From Nocardia araoensis NBRC 100135 (GTDB lineage: Bacteria > Actinomycetota > Actinomycetes > Mycobacteriales > Mycobacteriaceae): a stretch of 64,000 nucleotides of DNA. Location of the stretch: the NCBI RefSeq assembly GCF_000308435.1, contig NZ_BAFR01000164.1, positions 1 through 64,000 on the forward strand, given 5' to 3'. The notes under the pieces are model-generated. The model saw only the letters and a program-made list of their open reading frames with translations. It made no database searches and had not been told where the DNA came from. Position numbers and translations under genes: made by a program. Shown in pieces: positions 53,434 through 62,664 of this stretch (positions are counted from its first letter, which is position 1; every line of letters begins with the position of its first letter).

Positions 53434-54123
53434 CTAACTCGGATTATCTGAAAAGCTCGGGGCGGGGTTCGCCGCGGCGCGGCGCGGCACCGGCGGCGAC
53501 ACTCCGGAGTCGGCGGGCTCGGAGCGTTCGCCGGTCACGGGGTCGAAGTCCTGCCATTCGATCGCGCCGCCGGCCAATTCGGCGGTGAACTCCTTGACCC
53601 AGGTGAGTTCGGCGGTGAGCATCGCCCGCAGATAGGGCAGGGAGACCCAGTAGCGCCGGGGGACGACATGTTCTTCGGCCCACGCGCTCAGCATGTCGGC
53701 ATCGGCCAGTTCGGTTTCCAGTACGCCGATTCGTTCGCGCAGCAGCGTGAGCGCCTCCGCTTTGGGCAGGTTGTGCAACTCCCCCAGCGCCAACGGGAAG
53801 ATCGGATACTCCGGGACGGGCCGCCGCACGATCTCGGCGATCCGGTTGCGCAGCGCCTCCCTGCCGCGCCCGGTGATCCGGTAGGTGGTGCGTTCGGGCC
53901 GGTTGCCCGCCCGGTCGACGCCCTCGGCGCGGACCAATTCCTGGTCGGCGAGGCGGGACACGGTGTGGTACAGCGAGCCGGGCCGTACCTTGACCAGCTT
54001 GTCCTCGCGCCGGGCGATCAGCAACTGGAACATCTCGTACGGATGCATGGGCCGCTCCTCCAGTAGCGCGAGCACGGCGATGGCCAACGGCGTCACCGAT
54101 GGATGCGCCTGCCCTTGCCCCAT
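53434..54123 (-). CDS. PadR family transcriptional regulator
   Basis: 229 residues. The PadR winged helix is at about 11-90: AIAVLALLEERPMHPYEMFQLL and VRPGSLYHTVSRLADQELV, then RTTYRITGRGREAL. The C-terminal helical domain with LRERIGVLETELADADML is the dimerisation part (Vir_act_alpha_C type). ATG 54123 has a strong GGAGGTGA six bases upstream. It precedes the MFS gene in one operon and probably represses it through the palindrome at 54230-54247. Confidence 0.9.
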   Translation of the reverse strand: MGQGQAHPSVTPLAIAVLALLEERPMHPYEMFQLLIARREDKLVKVRPGSLYHTVSRLADQELVRAEGVDRAGNRPERTTYRITGRGREALRNRIAEIVRRPVPEYPIFPLALGELHNLPKAEALTLLRERIGVLETELADADMLSAWAEEHVVPRRYWVSLPYLRAMLTAELTWVKEFTAELAGGAIEWQDFDPVTGERSEPADSGVSPPVPRRAAANPAPSFSDNPS

Positions 54124-54229
54124 GCCTGTTCACCTCCGTCGTTCGATCGTCTCGGCCGTCGGCCGCCGACGCTGCGAGCCTGCCGCCGACCGGCACGCTA
54201 TCGCCCGGTCCCGACATGCTCCACGCTAA

Positions 54230-54247
54230 ATATTCCACGTGGAATAT
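54230..54247. promoter_or_regulatory. PadR operator, perfect 18-bp palindrome
   Basis: ATATTCCACGTGGAATAT is a perfect palindrome. Related half-sites CTCCACGC (54219-54226) and GCGTGGAA flank it on either side, giving an extended inverted-repeat array about 100 bases upstream of the PadR start. Confidence 0.65.
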
Positions 54248-54348
54248 ACGGCGTGGAACAGCCTGTGAACAAGACGTCGCGATCCGTGATGGTCCCCACA
54301 ATCCACGGCCTCGGGTATCGCGTTCCCGATGCCCCGGCCCGTACACGA

Positions 54349-54387
54349 CGAGAGGCCATCGAGATGTGGGATCTCGATGGCCTCTCG
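54349..54387 (-). terminator. Terminator hairpin of the lipoprotein gene
   Basis: Perfect 16-bp stem CGAGAGGCCATCGAGA (54349-54364) with a 7-base loop and its complement at 54372-54387, directly after the stop of the minus-strand lipoprotein gene. Confidence 0.7.
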
Positions 54388-54397
54388 GTTTCGGCTC

Positions 54398-55288
54398 CTA
54401 CAACGAGTGTTTGTCCAACCAGGCACGCGCGACCTCGCTGGGCGCGGCGCCTCGGTCCCGGACATCGCGGATCATGACCGCCAGCTCGTCCGTCGTCAGT
54501 TCGCCCGCGACGTAGTTGAGCTTCTTGATCTGCCGCTGGTCGAGCAGTCCCTTGCGGAACAGCGGCAGCACGTTCTCGGCTCGCACGGCGTACTCGTCAT
54601 CGGACAGCACGGCCAATCCGTCGGTCGCGCCGGGCGCGAGTTCAGGAGGACCGCCGAGCAGACCGGCCTGAACCCGGCCTTCCAGCAACGCTTTCCGCAG
54701 CGCCGCCGGATCCGGGAAGGCTACGGTAGCCGCGAAATCGCACTTGGCGACGCGAGCGGTTCCAGTCGGCGGCAGCAGGCCGGGCGTGGCTGCCACGCCG
54801 ACGGTCAGCCCGGCGCAGCGGGGCGCGAGATCGCTGACCGAACGCACCTTGTCCTGCGCCGCCGCCTGCGCGGTGACCAATACCCGCGGTCGCAGATCGG
54901 TGCCGTCGGCGATATCGGAGACGACCAGACCTTCGGGCAGCCCAGCGCTCACCGCGTCCGCCACCTGCTTCGGCAACCGCTCCGTCGAGTGCTGATCGAG
55001 ATAGCCCAGCAACGCGCCGGTGTGCTCGCCGACCACCTGGACCCGGTCGGCATCGAGCGCGGCGAGGTAATCCGCGCGGCTGCCCAGTCGCGGGTCCACC
55101 GCGGTCCGCAGGCCGGTACGCGCCAGCGCCCCCGCGTAGATCTCGGCGAGCACCGAGGACTCGATCGAGTCACCCGCGCCGACCGTGATCGACCGCTGTG
55201 GCTCGTCGTTCCCGCAGGACACCACCAGCGCGACCGAAGCGACGACCAGCAATCCGGCCAGCACCCGCTGTGACGCGGCCAACACCAT
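54398..55288 (-). CDS. Glycine betaine/choline-type ABC substrate-binding lipoprotein (first copy)
   Basis: 296 residues from ATG 55288. Signal peptide with a lipobox, VALVVSC, cysteine near residue 28, so it is a membrane-anchored lipoprotein. The mature part is an OpuAC-type periplasmic binding fold: SITVGAGDSIESSVLAEIYAGAL, GSRADYLAALDADRVQVVGEHTGALLGYL and the VLPLFRKGLLDQRQIKKLNYVAGELTTDEL end, parallel to the second copy at 55423. It is transcribed away from the importer genes. It may bind a second osmolyte or choline derivative for the same permease. Confidence 0.85.
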   Translation of the reverse strand: MVLAASQRVLAGLLVVASVALVVSCGNDEPQRSITVGAGDSIESSVLAEIYAGALARTGLRTAVDPRLGSRADYLAALDADRVQVVGEHTGALLGYLDQHSTERLPKQVADAVSAGLPEGLVVSDIADGTDLRPRVLVTAQAAAQDKVRSVSDLAPRCAGLTVGVAATPGLLPPTGTARVAKCDFAATVAFPDPAALRKALLEGRVQAGLLGGPPELAPGATDGLAVLSDDEYAVRAENVLPLFRKGLLDQRQIKKLNYVAGELTTDELAVMIRDVRDRGAAPSEVARAWLDKHSL

Positions 55289-55422
55289 CCGGCGACACCA
55301 ACTCTCCGACGACTCGACACGGCCAACAGAAAAACCCGGAAGCGGGCAGTATGGACACCCAGAATGTACCGGCGGCCGCTCGGTGCCGAGACCGCGCCCG
55401 CCGTCATGTCGGAAGGACTCTC

Positions 55423-56415
55423 GTGAAATCCACCCGCACCCCCGGTGCCGCCGCGCACCGGCGCCCCGCTGCGCGCGTCGCGCTACGCGCGGCCCGTGTC
55501 CTCGCCGTCGCGACGGCCCTCGCCGTCGCGATGTCCCTGTCGGCCTGTGGCAATTCCGATCCACTCGCCACGGGCGGCAGCTGTTCGGGAGACGGGGTGA
55601 TCGTCGGTTCGGCGAACTTCCCCGAGTCCGAGACCATCGCCGAGGTGTACGCGGAAGTGCTGCGCGTCAACGGCTTCAGCGTCGACACCAAGCTGAATAT
55701 CGGCAGCAGAGAGGCCTACGTTCCCGCATTGCGGAAGTGCGCCATCTCGGTGATCCCCGAATACACCGGCAATCTGCTGCAGTACCTGGACAAGAACGCC
55801 ACCGCCACCAGCGCGGCCGACGTGAACAGCGCGCTCGGCAAGGCGCTCGGTTCCGATCTCGCGATCGGCACGCCCGCACCCGGGGAGGACTCGGACGCCG
55901 TCGTCGTCACCCGCGCCACCGCGCAGCGTTGGAATCTCAGCACCATCGCGGACCTGGCCGCGCACTCGGCCGAGGTGAAATTCGGCGCCCCGGCGGAATT
56001 CCAGGAACGGGCAGGCGGACTTCCCGGCTTGAAGAAGAACTACGACCTCGATATCGCGGCGAGCAATTTCGTGCCGATCGCCGACGGCGGCGGCCCCGCC
56101 ACGGTGCGTGCGCTGGTCGAGGGCCAGGTGACCGCCGCCAACATCTTCACCACCTCGCCTGCCATCCCGCAGAACGACCTCGTGGTGCTCAGCGACCCGA
56201 AGCACAACTTCGCCGCGCAGAACGTGGTGCCGCTGCTCAACGCGAGCAAGAAGTCGGACAAGGCGCTCGCGGCGCTGAACGCGGTGTCGGCGCAGCTGAC
56301 CACCGCCGAGCTGATCAAGCTGAACGAGGCGGTCTCCGGGACCGGCAAGACCGAGCCCAAGGCCGCCGCCGCGGCCTGGGTGGCCGCCAAGGGGCTGAAC
56401 AAGCCGGTCGGCTAG
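55423..56415 (+). CDS. Glycine betaine/choline-type ABC substrate-binding lipoprotein (second copy)
   Basis: 330 residues from GTG 55423, with GGAAGGA five bases upstream. A basic N terminus and hydrophobic segment end in MSLSAC, a lipobox. The OpuAC fold shows VIVGSANFPESETIAEVYAEVL, NIGSREAYVPALRKCAISVIPEYTGNLLQYL and FAAQNVVPLLN. First gene of a four-gene importer operon (binding protein, ATPase, two permeases) for a quaternary ammonium osmolyte such as glycine betaine, choline or carnitine. Confidence 0.88.
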   Translation: MKSTRTPGAAAHRRPAARVALRAARVLAVATALAVAMSLSACGNSDPLATGGSCSGDGVIVGSANFPESETIAEVYAEVLRVNGFSVDTKLNIGSREAYVPALRKCAISVIPEYTGNLLQYLDKNATATSAADVNSALGKALGSDLAIGTPAPGEDSDAVVVTRATAQRWNLSTIADLAAHSAEVKFGAPAEFQERAGGLPGLKKNYDLDIAASNFVPIADGGGPATVRALVEGQVTAANIFTTSPAIPQNDLVVLSDPKHNFAAQNVVPLLNASKKSDKALAALNAVSAQLTTAELIKLNEAVSGTGKTEPKAAAAAWVAAKGLNKPVG

Positions 56416-56428
56416 GGAGGGAGATTCG

Positions 56429-57577
56429 GTGTCCGATATCGAATTCTCCGGTATCAGCAAGACCTATCCGGACGGCACACACGCCGTCACCGACCTGGAT
56501 CTGCGCATCGAGTCCGGGTCGTTCACCGTGTTCGTCGGGCCTTCCGGCTGCGGTAAGACGACCTCGATGCGGATGATCAACCGCATGATCGTGCCCAGTT
56601 CGGGGACGATCACCATTGCCGGACAGGATGTCTCGACCGTCGATCCGGTCCGGCTGCGTCTCGGGATCGGGTACGTCATCCAGAGCGGCGGCCTGCTGCC
56701 GCACCGGACGGTCGTCGACAATGTCGCGACCGTTCCGGTGCTCCGCGGCGACTCGCGCCGCGCTGCCCGCGCGGCGGCGCTCGAGGTGCTCGACCGGGTC
56801 GGCCTGGACCGTTCGCTGGCTCAGCGGTACCCAGCGCAGCTGTCGGGTGGTCAGCAGCAGCGCGTCGGCGTGGCCCGCGCGCTGGCCGCGGACCCGCCGG
56901 TGCTGCTGATGGACGAGCCGTTCAGTGCCGTCGACCCGGTGGTGCGCGCCGAATTGCAAGTCGAGATGCAAAGGTTGCAGGCGGAATTGCACAAGACCAT
57001 CGTGTTCGTCACGCACGACATCGATGAGGCGATCACGCTCGGCGATCGGGTGGCGGTGTTCGGGCGCGGCGGTGTGCTCCAGCAGTACGACGCGCCGCAA
57101 CGCGTGCTCGCCCAGCCCGCCACCGATTTCGTCGCCGACTTCGTCGGCCGCGACCGCGGCTACCGCGGGTTGTCCTTCCGGTCCGCGAACGAGGTTCCGC
57201 TGCGGGAGATCCGGACGGCCGTCCCGGACGAAGTGCGCGAGCTGCGGCTGGACGCGGGCGAGTGGGTGCTGGTGGTTGACGCCGACGGCAAGCCGATGGG
57301 CTGGATGGACGTCACCGGCGTGGAAGGATTCCGTGCCGGCCGCGCACTGGCCGACAGCATGTCGGCGGGCGGCTCGCTGTTCACCCCGTCCGGCGACCTG
57401 CGCCAGGCGCTGGACGCCGCGATCTCCTCGCCGTCCGGAATCGGTGTCGCCGTAGACAGCGCCGGTGCGGTGCGCGGCGGCGTGCTGGCCACCGAGGTGC
57501 TCGAGCAGTTGGCCGGGCAGCGCGCCAACGAAGACGCCGAACGCAACCGGCACTTCTTCGAGGAACGAGTGCTGTGA
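56429..57577 (+). CDS. Osmolyte ABC importer ATP-binding protein (OpuCA/ProV-like)
   Basis: 382 residues. Walker A GPSGCGKTT near 36-44, LSGGQQQR, Walker B VLLMDEPFSAVDP and H-loop FVTHD are all complete, and the DEAITLGDRVAVF segment is the quaternary-amine transporter pattern. The C-terminal 120 residues form a CBS-like regulatory region (EWVLVVDADGKPMGWMDV), which in relatives senses ionic strength. GTG 56429 follows AGGGAGGGA. Second gene of the osmolyte operon. Confidence 0.93.
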   Translation: MSDIEFSGISKTYPDGTHAVTDLDLRIESGSFTVFVGPSGCGKTTSMRMINRMIVPSSGTITIAGQDVSTVDPVRLRLGIGYVIQSGGLLPHRTVVDNVATVPVLRGDSRRAARAAALEVLDRVGLDRSLAQRYPAQLSGGQQQRVGVARALAADPPVLLMDEPFSAVDPVVRAELQVEMQRLQAELHKTIVFVTHDIDEAITLGDRVAVFGRGGVLQQYDAPQRVLAQPATDFVADFVGRDRGYRGLSFRSANEVPLREIRTAVPDEVRELRLDAGEWVLVVDADGKPMGWMDVTGVEGFRAGRALADSMSAGGSLFTPSGDLRQALDAAISSPSGIGVAVDSAGAVRGGVLATEVLEQLAGQRANEDAERNRHFFEERVL

Positions 57578-57626
57578 ACGGCCGCGAACGAAACGGCGTC
57601 TGCTGCGCCGGAATCCGGAGGGCCGC

Positions 57627-58286
57627 ATGAGGTACCTCGTCGAGAACTTCTCGGTGATCATGGGCATCACCGCGACCCACCTCTATCTCGCGCTCCTGCC
57701 CCTGCTGGTGGCCTTGGTGATCGCGATCCCGGTCGGCGCGCTGGTGCGGCGGGCGGCGTGGCTGCGCCGGATCACGGTGACCGCCGCGAGCCTGGCCTAC
57801 ACGGTCCCGTCGCTGGCGCTGTTCGTGATCATTCCTCCGCTGGTGGGGATCTCGGCCATCGACCCGCTGAACGTGATCATCGCGCTCACCGTCTACTCCA
57901 CGGCGCTGTTGGTGATCGCGGTCCCCGCGGCGCTGGATTCGGTGCCCGCCACGGTGCTCGACGCGGCCGACGCGGTGGGCTACGGCCCGCTGCGCCGCAC
58001 ACTCACCGTGGACATGCCGCTGGCCGTGCCGGTCTTCGTGTCCAGTCTGCGTGTGGTGGTGGTGACCAATATCGCGATGGTGTCGGTCGGCGCGCTGATC
58101 GGCGTCGGCGGGCTCGGCAAGCTGTTCACCCAGGGCTATCAGCGCGACTACCCGGACGAGATCGTGGCCGGCATCATCGTGACGCTCGCGCTCGCGCTGG
58201 TCGCCGACCGGGTGGTGTACGCGCTGGGCCGCTGGTCGACGCCGTGGGTGCGCGCGGATGCCAGGGCGAAAGGGGCCGACGCATGA
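57627..58286 (+). CDS. Osmolyte ABC importer permease (OpuCB-like)
   Basis: 219 residues with about five helices. The EAA-like loop that contacts the ATPase reads VLDAADAVGYGPLRRTLTVDMPLAVPVF. ATG 57627 has GGAGGG four bases upstream. The stop overlaps the next permease start by four bases, so the two form a coupled heterodimer. Confidence 0.92.
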   Translation: MRYLVENFSVIMGITATHLYLALLPLLVALVIAIPVGALVRRAAWLRRITVTAASLAYTVPSLALFVIIPPLVGISAIDPLNVIIALTVYSTALLVIAVPAALDSVPATVLDAADAVGYGPLRRTLTVDMPLAVPVFVSSLRVVVVTNIAMVSVGALIGVGGLGKLFTQGYQRDYPDEIVAGIIVTLALALVADRVVYALGRWSTPWVRADARAKGADA

Positions 58287-59011
58287 ACCTTTTCCTCGAC
58301 GCCTGGCACTACTTCACCGACGGCGCCAACTGGAGCGGGCCGTCGGGCATCGGGACCCGCATCCTCCAGCATCTGTGGTACAGCTTCCTGACCGTCGTCG
58401 TCTCCGCGGTGATCGCGGTGCCGCTCGGCCTGATCATCGGCCACACCCGGCGCGGAGCGGCGGTCCTGGTCGGCTTCGCCAACGCCATGCGCGCGCTGCC
58501 GACCCTCGGCCTGCTGACATTTCTGGTGCTGCTGCTCGGACTCGGCCTGATACCGCCGCTGCTGGCGCTGGTCACGGTCGGCATCCCCCCGCTGCTCGCG
58601 GGCGCCTACGCCGGAATCGCGAACGTTCCCGCCGACGTCGTGGACGCTTCGCGTGCCATGGGCATGACCGAGCGGCAGATCCTGTTCCGAGTGGAGGTAC
58701 CCAACGCGCTGCCCATCCTGCTCACGGGGCTGCGCGGCGCGACACTCCAGGTGGTGGCCACCGCGACGATCGCCGCCTACGTCAACCTGGGCGGCTTGGG
58801 CCGCTACATCTTCGACGGCATCAGCCTCTACCGCTACGACCGGGTGCTGGTCGGCGCACTGCTGGTGGCGGTGCTGGCCATGCTGCTGGACGGGCTGCTG
58901 GCGTTCGCGGTGTGGATCAGCGCGCCGGGTACCGGCCGGTTCCGTCGCCCCACCCCGACCTCGCAAGCTGCTCCGCTACCGATCCAGGATCGAGCCATCG
59001 TGCCCAACTAG
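58283..59011 (+). CDS. Osmolyte ABC importer permease (OpuCD-like)
   Basis: 242 residues, about six helices. The ATPase-contact loop is VVDASRAMGMTERQILFRVEVPNALPILLTG. ATG 58283 overlaps the previous stop. Last gene of the osmolyte operon, ended by the hairpin at 59060-59093; it has a 30-residue polar tail. Confidence 0.92.
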   Translation: MNLFLDAWHYFTDGANWSGPSGIGTRILQHLWYSFLTVVVSAVIAVPLGLIIGHTRRGAAVLVGFANAMRALPTLGLLTFLVLLLGLGLIPPLLALVTVGIPPLLAGAYAGIANVPADVVDASRAMGMTERQILFRVEVPNALPILLTGLRGATLQVVATATIAAYVNLGGLGRYIFDGISLYRYDRVLVGALLVAVLAMLLDGLLAFAVWISAPGTGRFRRPTPTSQAAPLPIQDRAIVPN

Positions 59012-59059
59012 CTTTCCACGTGTCCGCTCAGTCGTCGGTGACGCGAAGCGCCGCAACGA

Positions 59060-59093
59060 AAGGGCGCCCATTCGGATTCGAATGGGCGCCCTT
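59060..59093. terminator. Bidirectional terminator hairpin
   Basis: Perfect 15-bp stem AAGGGCGCCCATTCG (59060-59074), loop GATT, complement 59079-59093, between the convergent osmolyte operon and malic enzyme gene, with A-rich and T-rich ends serving both directions. Confidence 0.8.
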
Positions 59094-59112
59094 CGTCTGA
59101 CGTGCGGCTGCG

Positions 59113-60309
59113 TTACGCGACGCCCTCGGCGCGGGCGGCGGCGGCGACCGCTTCGGCGACGGCCGGAGCGACCCGCGGGTCCAGCGGGCTCGGCACGATC
59201 TTGTCCGGGCCCAGTTCGTCGGCGACGACGCTGAGGATGGCGTCGGCGGCGGCGATCTTCATGCCCTCGGTGATCCGCCGGGCGCCCGCGTCCAGCGCGC
59301 CCTTGAAGACGCCGGGGAACGCGAGCACGTTGTTGATCTGGTTCGGGAAATCGCTGCGGCCGGTGGCCACGATCGCGGCGTACTTGCGCGCCACCTCCGG
59401 GTGGATCTCCGGGTCCGGGTTGGACATGGCGAACACGATCGCCTCCGGCGCCATCGACGCGATGAGCTCCTCGGCGATCAGACCGGCGGACAGGCCGAGG
59501 AACACGTCGGCGCCGGCCAGCGCCTCCGCCGCGCCGCCGACGAGGCCGCGCGGGTTGGTGCGGGTGGCCAGCTCGGCCTTCACCTCGTTGAGGTCGCCGC
59601 GCTCGCGGTCGACGATGCCCTTCGAATCGAGCACGGTGACGTCACGGACCCCGGCGGCCAGCAGGATGTTCGTGCACGCGACACCGGCGGCGCCGGCGCC
59701 GGACACCACGACCTTCAGACCCTCGATGCCGCGGCCCTGCACCTTGGCGGCGCCGTTGAGCGCCGCGAGCACCACGATGGCGGTGCCGTGCTGGTCGTCG
59801 TGCATCACCGGGCAGTCGAGCGCCTCGATGACGCGCTTCTCGATCTCGAAGCAGCGCGGCGCGGAGATGTCCTCCAGGTTCACCGCGCCGAAGCTCGGCC
59901 GCAGGCGGATCAGCGTCTCGACGATCGCGTCGACGTCCTTGGTGTCCAACACGATCGGGATCGAATCCAGCCCGGCGAACTTCTTGAACAGCGCCGCCTT
60001 GCCCTCCATCACCGGCAGGGAGGCGCGGGGGCCGATGTCGCCGAGGCCGAGCACGGCGGTGCCGTCGCTGACCACGACCACGAGCCGATCGGTCCAGGTG
60101 TAGCGCTTGGCCAGCGCCTCGTCCTCCGCGATCGCGCGGCTGACCTGGGCGACGCCCGGGGTGTAGGCGATCGACAGATCGCGCTGGGTCTCCAGCGGCG
60201 CACTTAGTTCGACCGAGAGCTTGCCGCCGAGATGTCCCGCGAAAATTTCGTCGTTGGTGATTTCGGAAAGGCTTGCGGTGGCATTCGGTGCGTCAGTCAC
60301 AGGTGACAC
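59113..60309 (-). CDS. NAD-dependent malic enzyme
   Basis: 398-residue malic enzyme of the short bacterial type (about 400 residues), which converts malate to pyruvate and CO2 with NAD(P) reduction, linking the TCA cycle to gluconeogenesis or lipogenesis. Catalytic Y49 (SIAYTPGV) and K104 (MEGKAALFKKF), metal site NLEDISAPRCFEIE and MHDDQHGTAIV, and the dinucleotide motif VVSGAGAAGVA are present. GTG 60309 is used. Standalone gene. Confidence 0.95.
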   Translation of the reverse strand: MSPVTDAPNATASLSEITNDEIFAGHLGGKLSVELSAPLETQRDLSIAYTPGVAQVSRAIAEDEALAKRYTWTDRLVVVVSDGTAVLGLGDIGPRASLPVMEGKAALFKKFAGLDSIPIVLDTKDVDAIVETLIRLRPSFGAVNLEDISAPRCFEIEKRVIEALDCPVMHDDQHGTAIVVLAALNGAAKVQGRGIEGLKVVVSGAGAAGVACTNILLAAGVRDVTVLDSKGIVDRERGDLNEVKAELATRTNPRGLVGGAAEALAGADVFLGLSAGLIAEELIASMAPEAIVFAMSNPDPEIHPEVARKYAAIVATGRSDFPNQINNVLAFPGVFKGALDAGARRITEGMKIAAADAILSVVADELGPDKIVPSPLDPRVAPAVAEAVAAAARAEGVA

Positions 60310-60804
60310 GATTTCACTCCTGCTCGGGTCGGGCTAAACCGGGGGACGGTTACCACCGGGTAATTGGTACAAGGCGTTTCACTACGCTCATCGGGTGCGC
60401 TGACCGGCGTGTTTCGAGCGGCTGCGAGTGAGCGAACACGACTTGCCGATATCTCGATGGCGGGCGCGGCACTGATCCGCGAAGCAGAACCGAGCGGGTG
60501 CGCCCGGACAGAACATGCGGTGCGATCTCGCGGGTCGCGACGGTACGTCGGCGAGGCGGAGACCTCCGTGATTCCCTCGCCCGGCGGTGGCGGAGGCAAG
60601 GAATCCGACACATTCTGCCAGTCCGGTAGCCGAGTTGCCAAACCGGATACCTTCTGGGCCGTGTCGCGCTCCATCACCCAACGTTATGGGGCGGGAATTA
60701 CCTTCAGGTAAGCGGAAACTCCCCGTTCAGCGGCCGCACGCGGTGAGTGATCGCACCGCTCGGGGCCGCCGCGGTGTGAGTACGAGCCATCCGGCGACGC
60801 GCGA
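60310..60804. other. Intergenic region of 495 bases
   Basis: It lies between the flavoprotein stop and the malic enzyme start, both on the minus strand. Short open frames on both strands show no recognisable product; in particular no ferredoxin or iron-sulfur partner for the flavoprotein is found. It should contain the malic enzyme promoter. Confidence 0.5.
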
Positions 60805-62346
60805 TCAAGCGACGATATCGCGGGCCTGCTCCGGCATCGTCCGCGGCGCGTCCGGGCGCACCCACACGCTGCGCACGCCACCGGACCGCAGGCGCGTCCG
60901 CCAAGTGTCGGACGCGCCGGGATGATCGGTTCTGCGGTGCATGCCGCGGCTCTCGGTGCGCGTCAGCGCGCTGTATTTGGTCCAGCGCGCCACCGCGAGC
61001 AACGCGGCGGCCTGCCGGGCCCGCAGCAGATCGGCGCCGCCGCCGCCGAGGTCGAATTCCGCCCCCGGCCACATGCCGTCGAGTTCGGCGATGCTGTCGC
61101 GCAGGCTGCCCGCGCTGCGCCAGTAGCTGCGGCGCAACGGCAAGGTGTGCTCCTGGACGAGGCCCACCACCGCCCTCGGGTCGATCCGCGGCACGGCATT
61201 GAGCCCGGCTCCCGGCACTTCGCGCGCCGGGGCGCGCCGGTCCGCGGTCCGGGCGAACTTCGCCGCGCCCGCGCCGGCCCAGACGCCGGAGGTGATCGCC
61301 CACGCCGCGCTCAGTCCGGCGAATCCGCTCACCGCGCCGCTGATCGGCTCGCGACTGACCACGTCACCCGCGGCGAACAGGCCCGCGACGGTGGTCGCGC
61401 AATCCGGCCCGCTGACGCGCAGTCCGCCGGTGCCGCGCACGGTGCCCTCCAGCACGGCCCGCAGCGGCACCCGTTCGGCCCGGTCGACGAAGCCCTGGCG
61501 CGCCAGCCCGGAGCGGAGGGCGATCGGTACGTCGTCCAGGGCGGCGAACACCCGCTGACCATCGGCGATGGCAGCGAGCGCCGCGGCGCGATGCCCGGGC
61601 AACTCCACCCCGGATTCGTCGTAGAGCGGGGCGAACCGCAAGGCGAGACTCCGCAGCGCGGTCGGCTCCGCCTTCCCGGGCGGTATCAGGCTGTAGGCGC
61701 AGGAGAACTCCATCCCGGACAACTCGGCGCCCGCTTCCGCGGCGAGCAGCAGACCGTCGCCGGTGTCCACGTCGGTGCCCGCGGCGCCGGACAGGAACGC
61801 GCAGCCCCCGGTGGCCACCACGACCGCGCCGGCCCGCACGGTCCAGCGCCGGAACCCGTCATGGGAGCGCAGTCCGGTAGCGCCGCACACCGCACCGTCG
61901 CGGTTCACCAGCAGTTGCAGCGCCGGGTGGTGATCGAGTACGCGCACCCCGGCTTCCCGCACCGCGCGGCGCATTCGCCGCAGGTAGCGGGCGCCGTCGA
62001 GATAACTGCGCCGCCTGGCCGGACCCGCCGGGTCACCGGCGATCCGATAACCCCACCGGGCCAATTGCTCGACCCGCTGATGACTCTCCTCGAGCACGCG
62101 GTGCATCAAGTCCGGATCACCCAGCGCGCCGCCGTGCGCGTGCCCGCGCCGCACGGCATCCTCTCGCGCCGGGCCGGGCGGGAGGTGCCACAGCGAGATC
62201 GCGCCGTACGCCGTCGGCCCGCTCGACCCGCAGCGCGCCTTGTCGACGAGCACCACGGTGGCGCCCTTCGCGGCGGCCGAGACGGCCGCCCAGGCACCGG
62301 CGGGACCACCGCCGAGTACCAGTACATCCGCCTCGAGTTCGGTCAT
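60805..62346 (-). CDS. FAD-binding fumarate reductase/succinate dehydrogenase-like flavoprotein
   Basis: 513 residues. The FAD-binding GGGPAG motif is at 13-18, SSGPTAYGAIS follows near 42, the VVATGGCAFL and GLFAAGDVVSREPISGAVSGFAGLSAAWAI segments line the flavin site, and the C-terminal domain carries ESRGMHRRTDHP, all typical of the SdhA/FrdA/L-aspartate oxidase superfamily. The substrate, probably a dicarboxylate or related oxo-acid, is not known. ATG 62346 gives MTELEADVL. No iron-sulfur or membrane subunit is encoded next to it. Confidence 0.87.
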   Translation of the reverse strand: MTELEADVLVLGGGPAGAWAAVSAAAKGATVVLVDKARCGSSGPTAYGAISLWHLPPGPAREDAVRRGHAHGGALGDPDLMHRVLEESHQRVEQLARWGYRIAGDPAGPARRRSYLDGARYLRRMRRAVREAGVRVLDHHPALQLLVNRDGAVCGATGLRSHDGFRRWTVRAGAVVVATGGCAFLSGAAGTDVDTGDGLLLAAEAGAELSGMEFSCAYSLIPPGKAEPTALRSLALRFAPLYDESGVELPGHRAAALAAIADGQRVFAALDDVPIALRSGLARQGFVDRAERVPLRAVLEGTVRGTGGLRVSGPDCATTVAGLFAAGDVVSREPISGAVSGFAGLSAAWAITSGVWAGAGAAKFARTADRRAPAREVPGAGLNAVPRIDPRAVVGLVQEHTLPLRRSYWRSAGSLRDSIAELDGMWPGAEFDLGGGGADLLRARQAAALLAVARWTKYSALTRTESRGMHRRTDHPGASDTWRTRLRSGGVRSVWVRPDAPRTMPEQARDIVA

Positions 62347-62397
62347 AAAGAAAAATGTTCGGGCACAATTCATCGGCCCGCAACCAAAACCCGGGGG

Positions 62398-62664
62398 TCA
62401 GCTCCACCATTGCGTCCACAGCAATAGTCCAGCAGCCAGAAAAACGATCATCGAACCGGCAAAAGCGGCCGAACCACGATGCCGGTCCGAATAGATCTGC
62501 GCCATCAGGGCGACCACCGCGACCGCCACATGCCAGGCGACCGATTCGCCGCCGGGACCGGGGAAGCCGCGCCGCGGCGCGATGATCGCGGCGCCGACCA
62601 CCACCAGCATGCCCACCACGATGCCACCGGCGACGATGCCGCTGAGGCCGCGCACGAGTCTCAC
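62398..62664 (-). CDS. Small membrane protein with three helices
   Basis: 88 residues from GTG 62664, which overlaps the stop of the PHP gene (GTGA). Hydrophobic segments are at about 8-28, 43-58 and 68-86. No family is recognised. The overlap implies co-translation with the PHP phosphoesterase. Confidence 0.7.
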   Translation of the reverse strand: MRLVRGLSGIVAGGIVVGMLVVVGAAIIAPRRGFPGPGGESVAWHVAVAVVALMAQIYSDRHRGSAAFAGSMIVFLAAGLLLWTQWWS

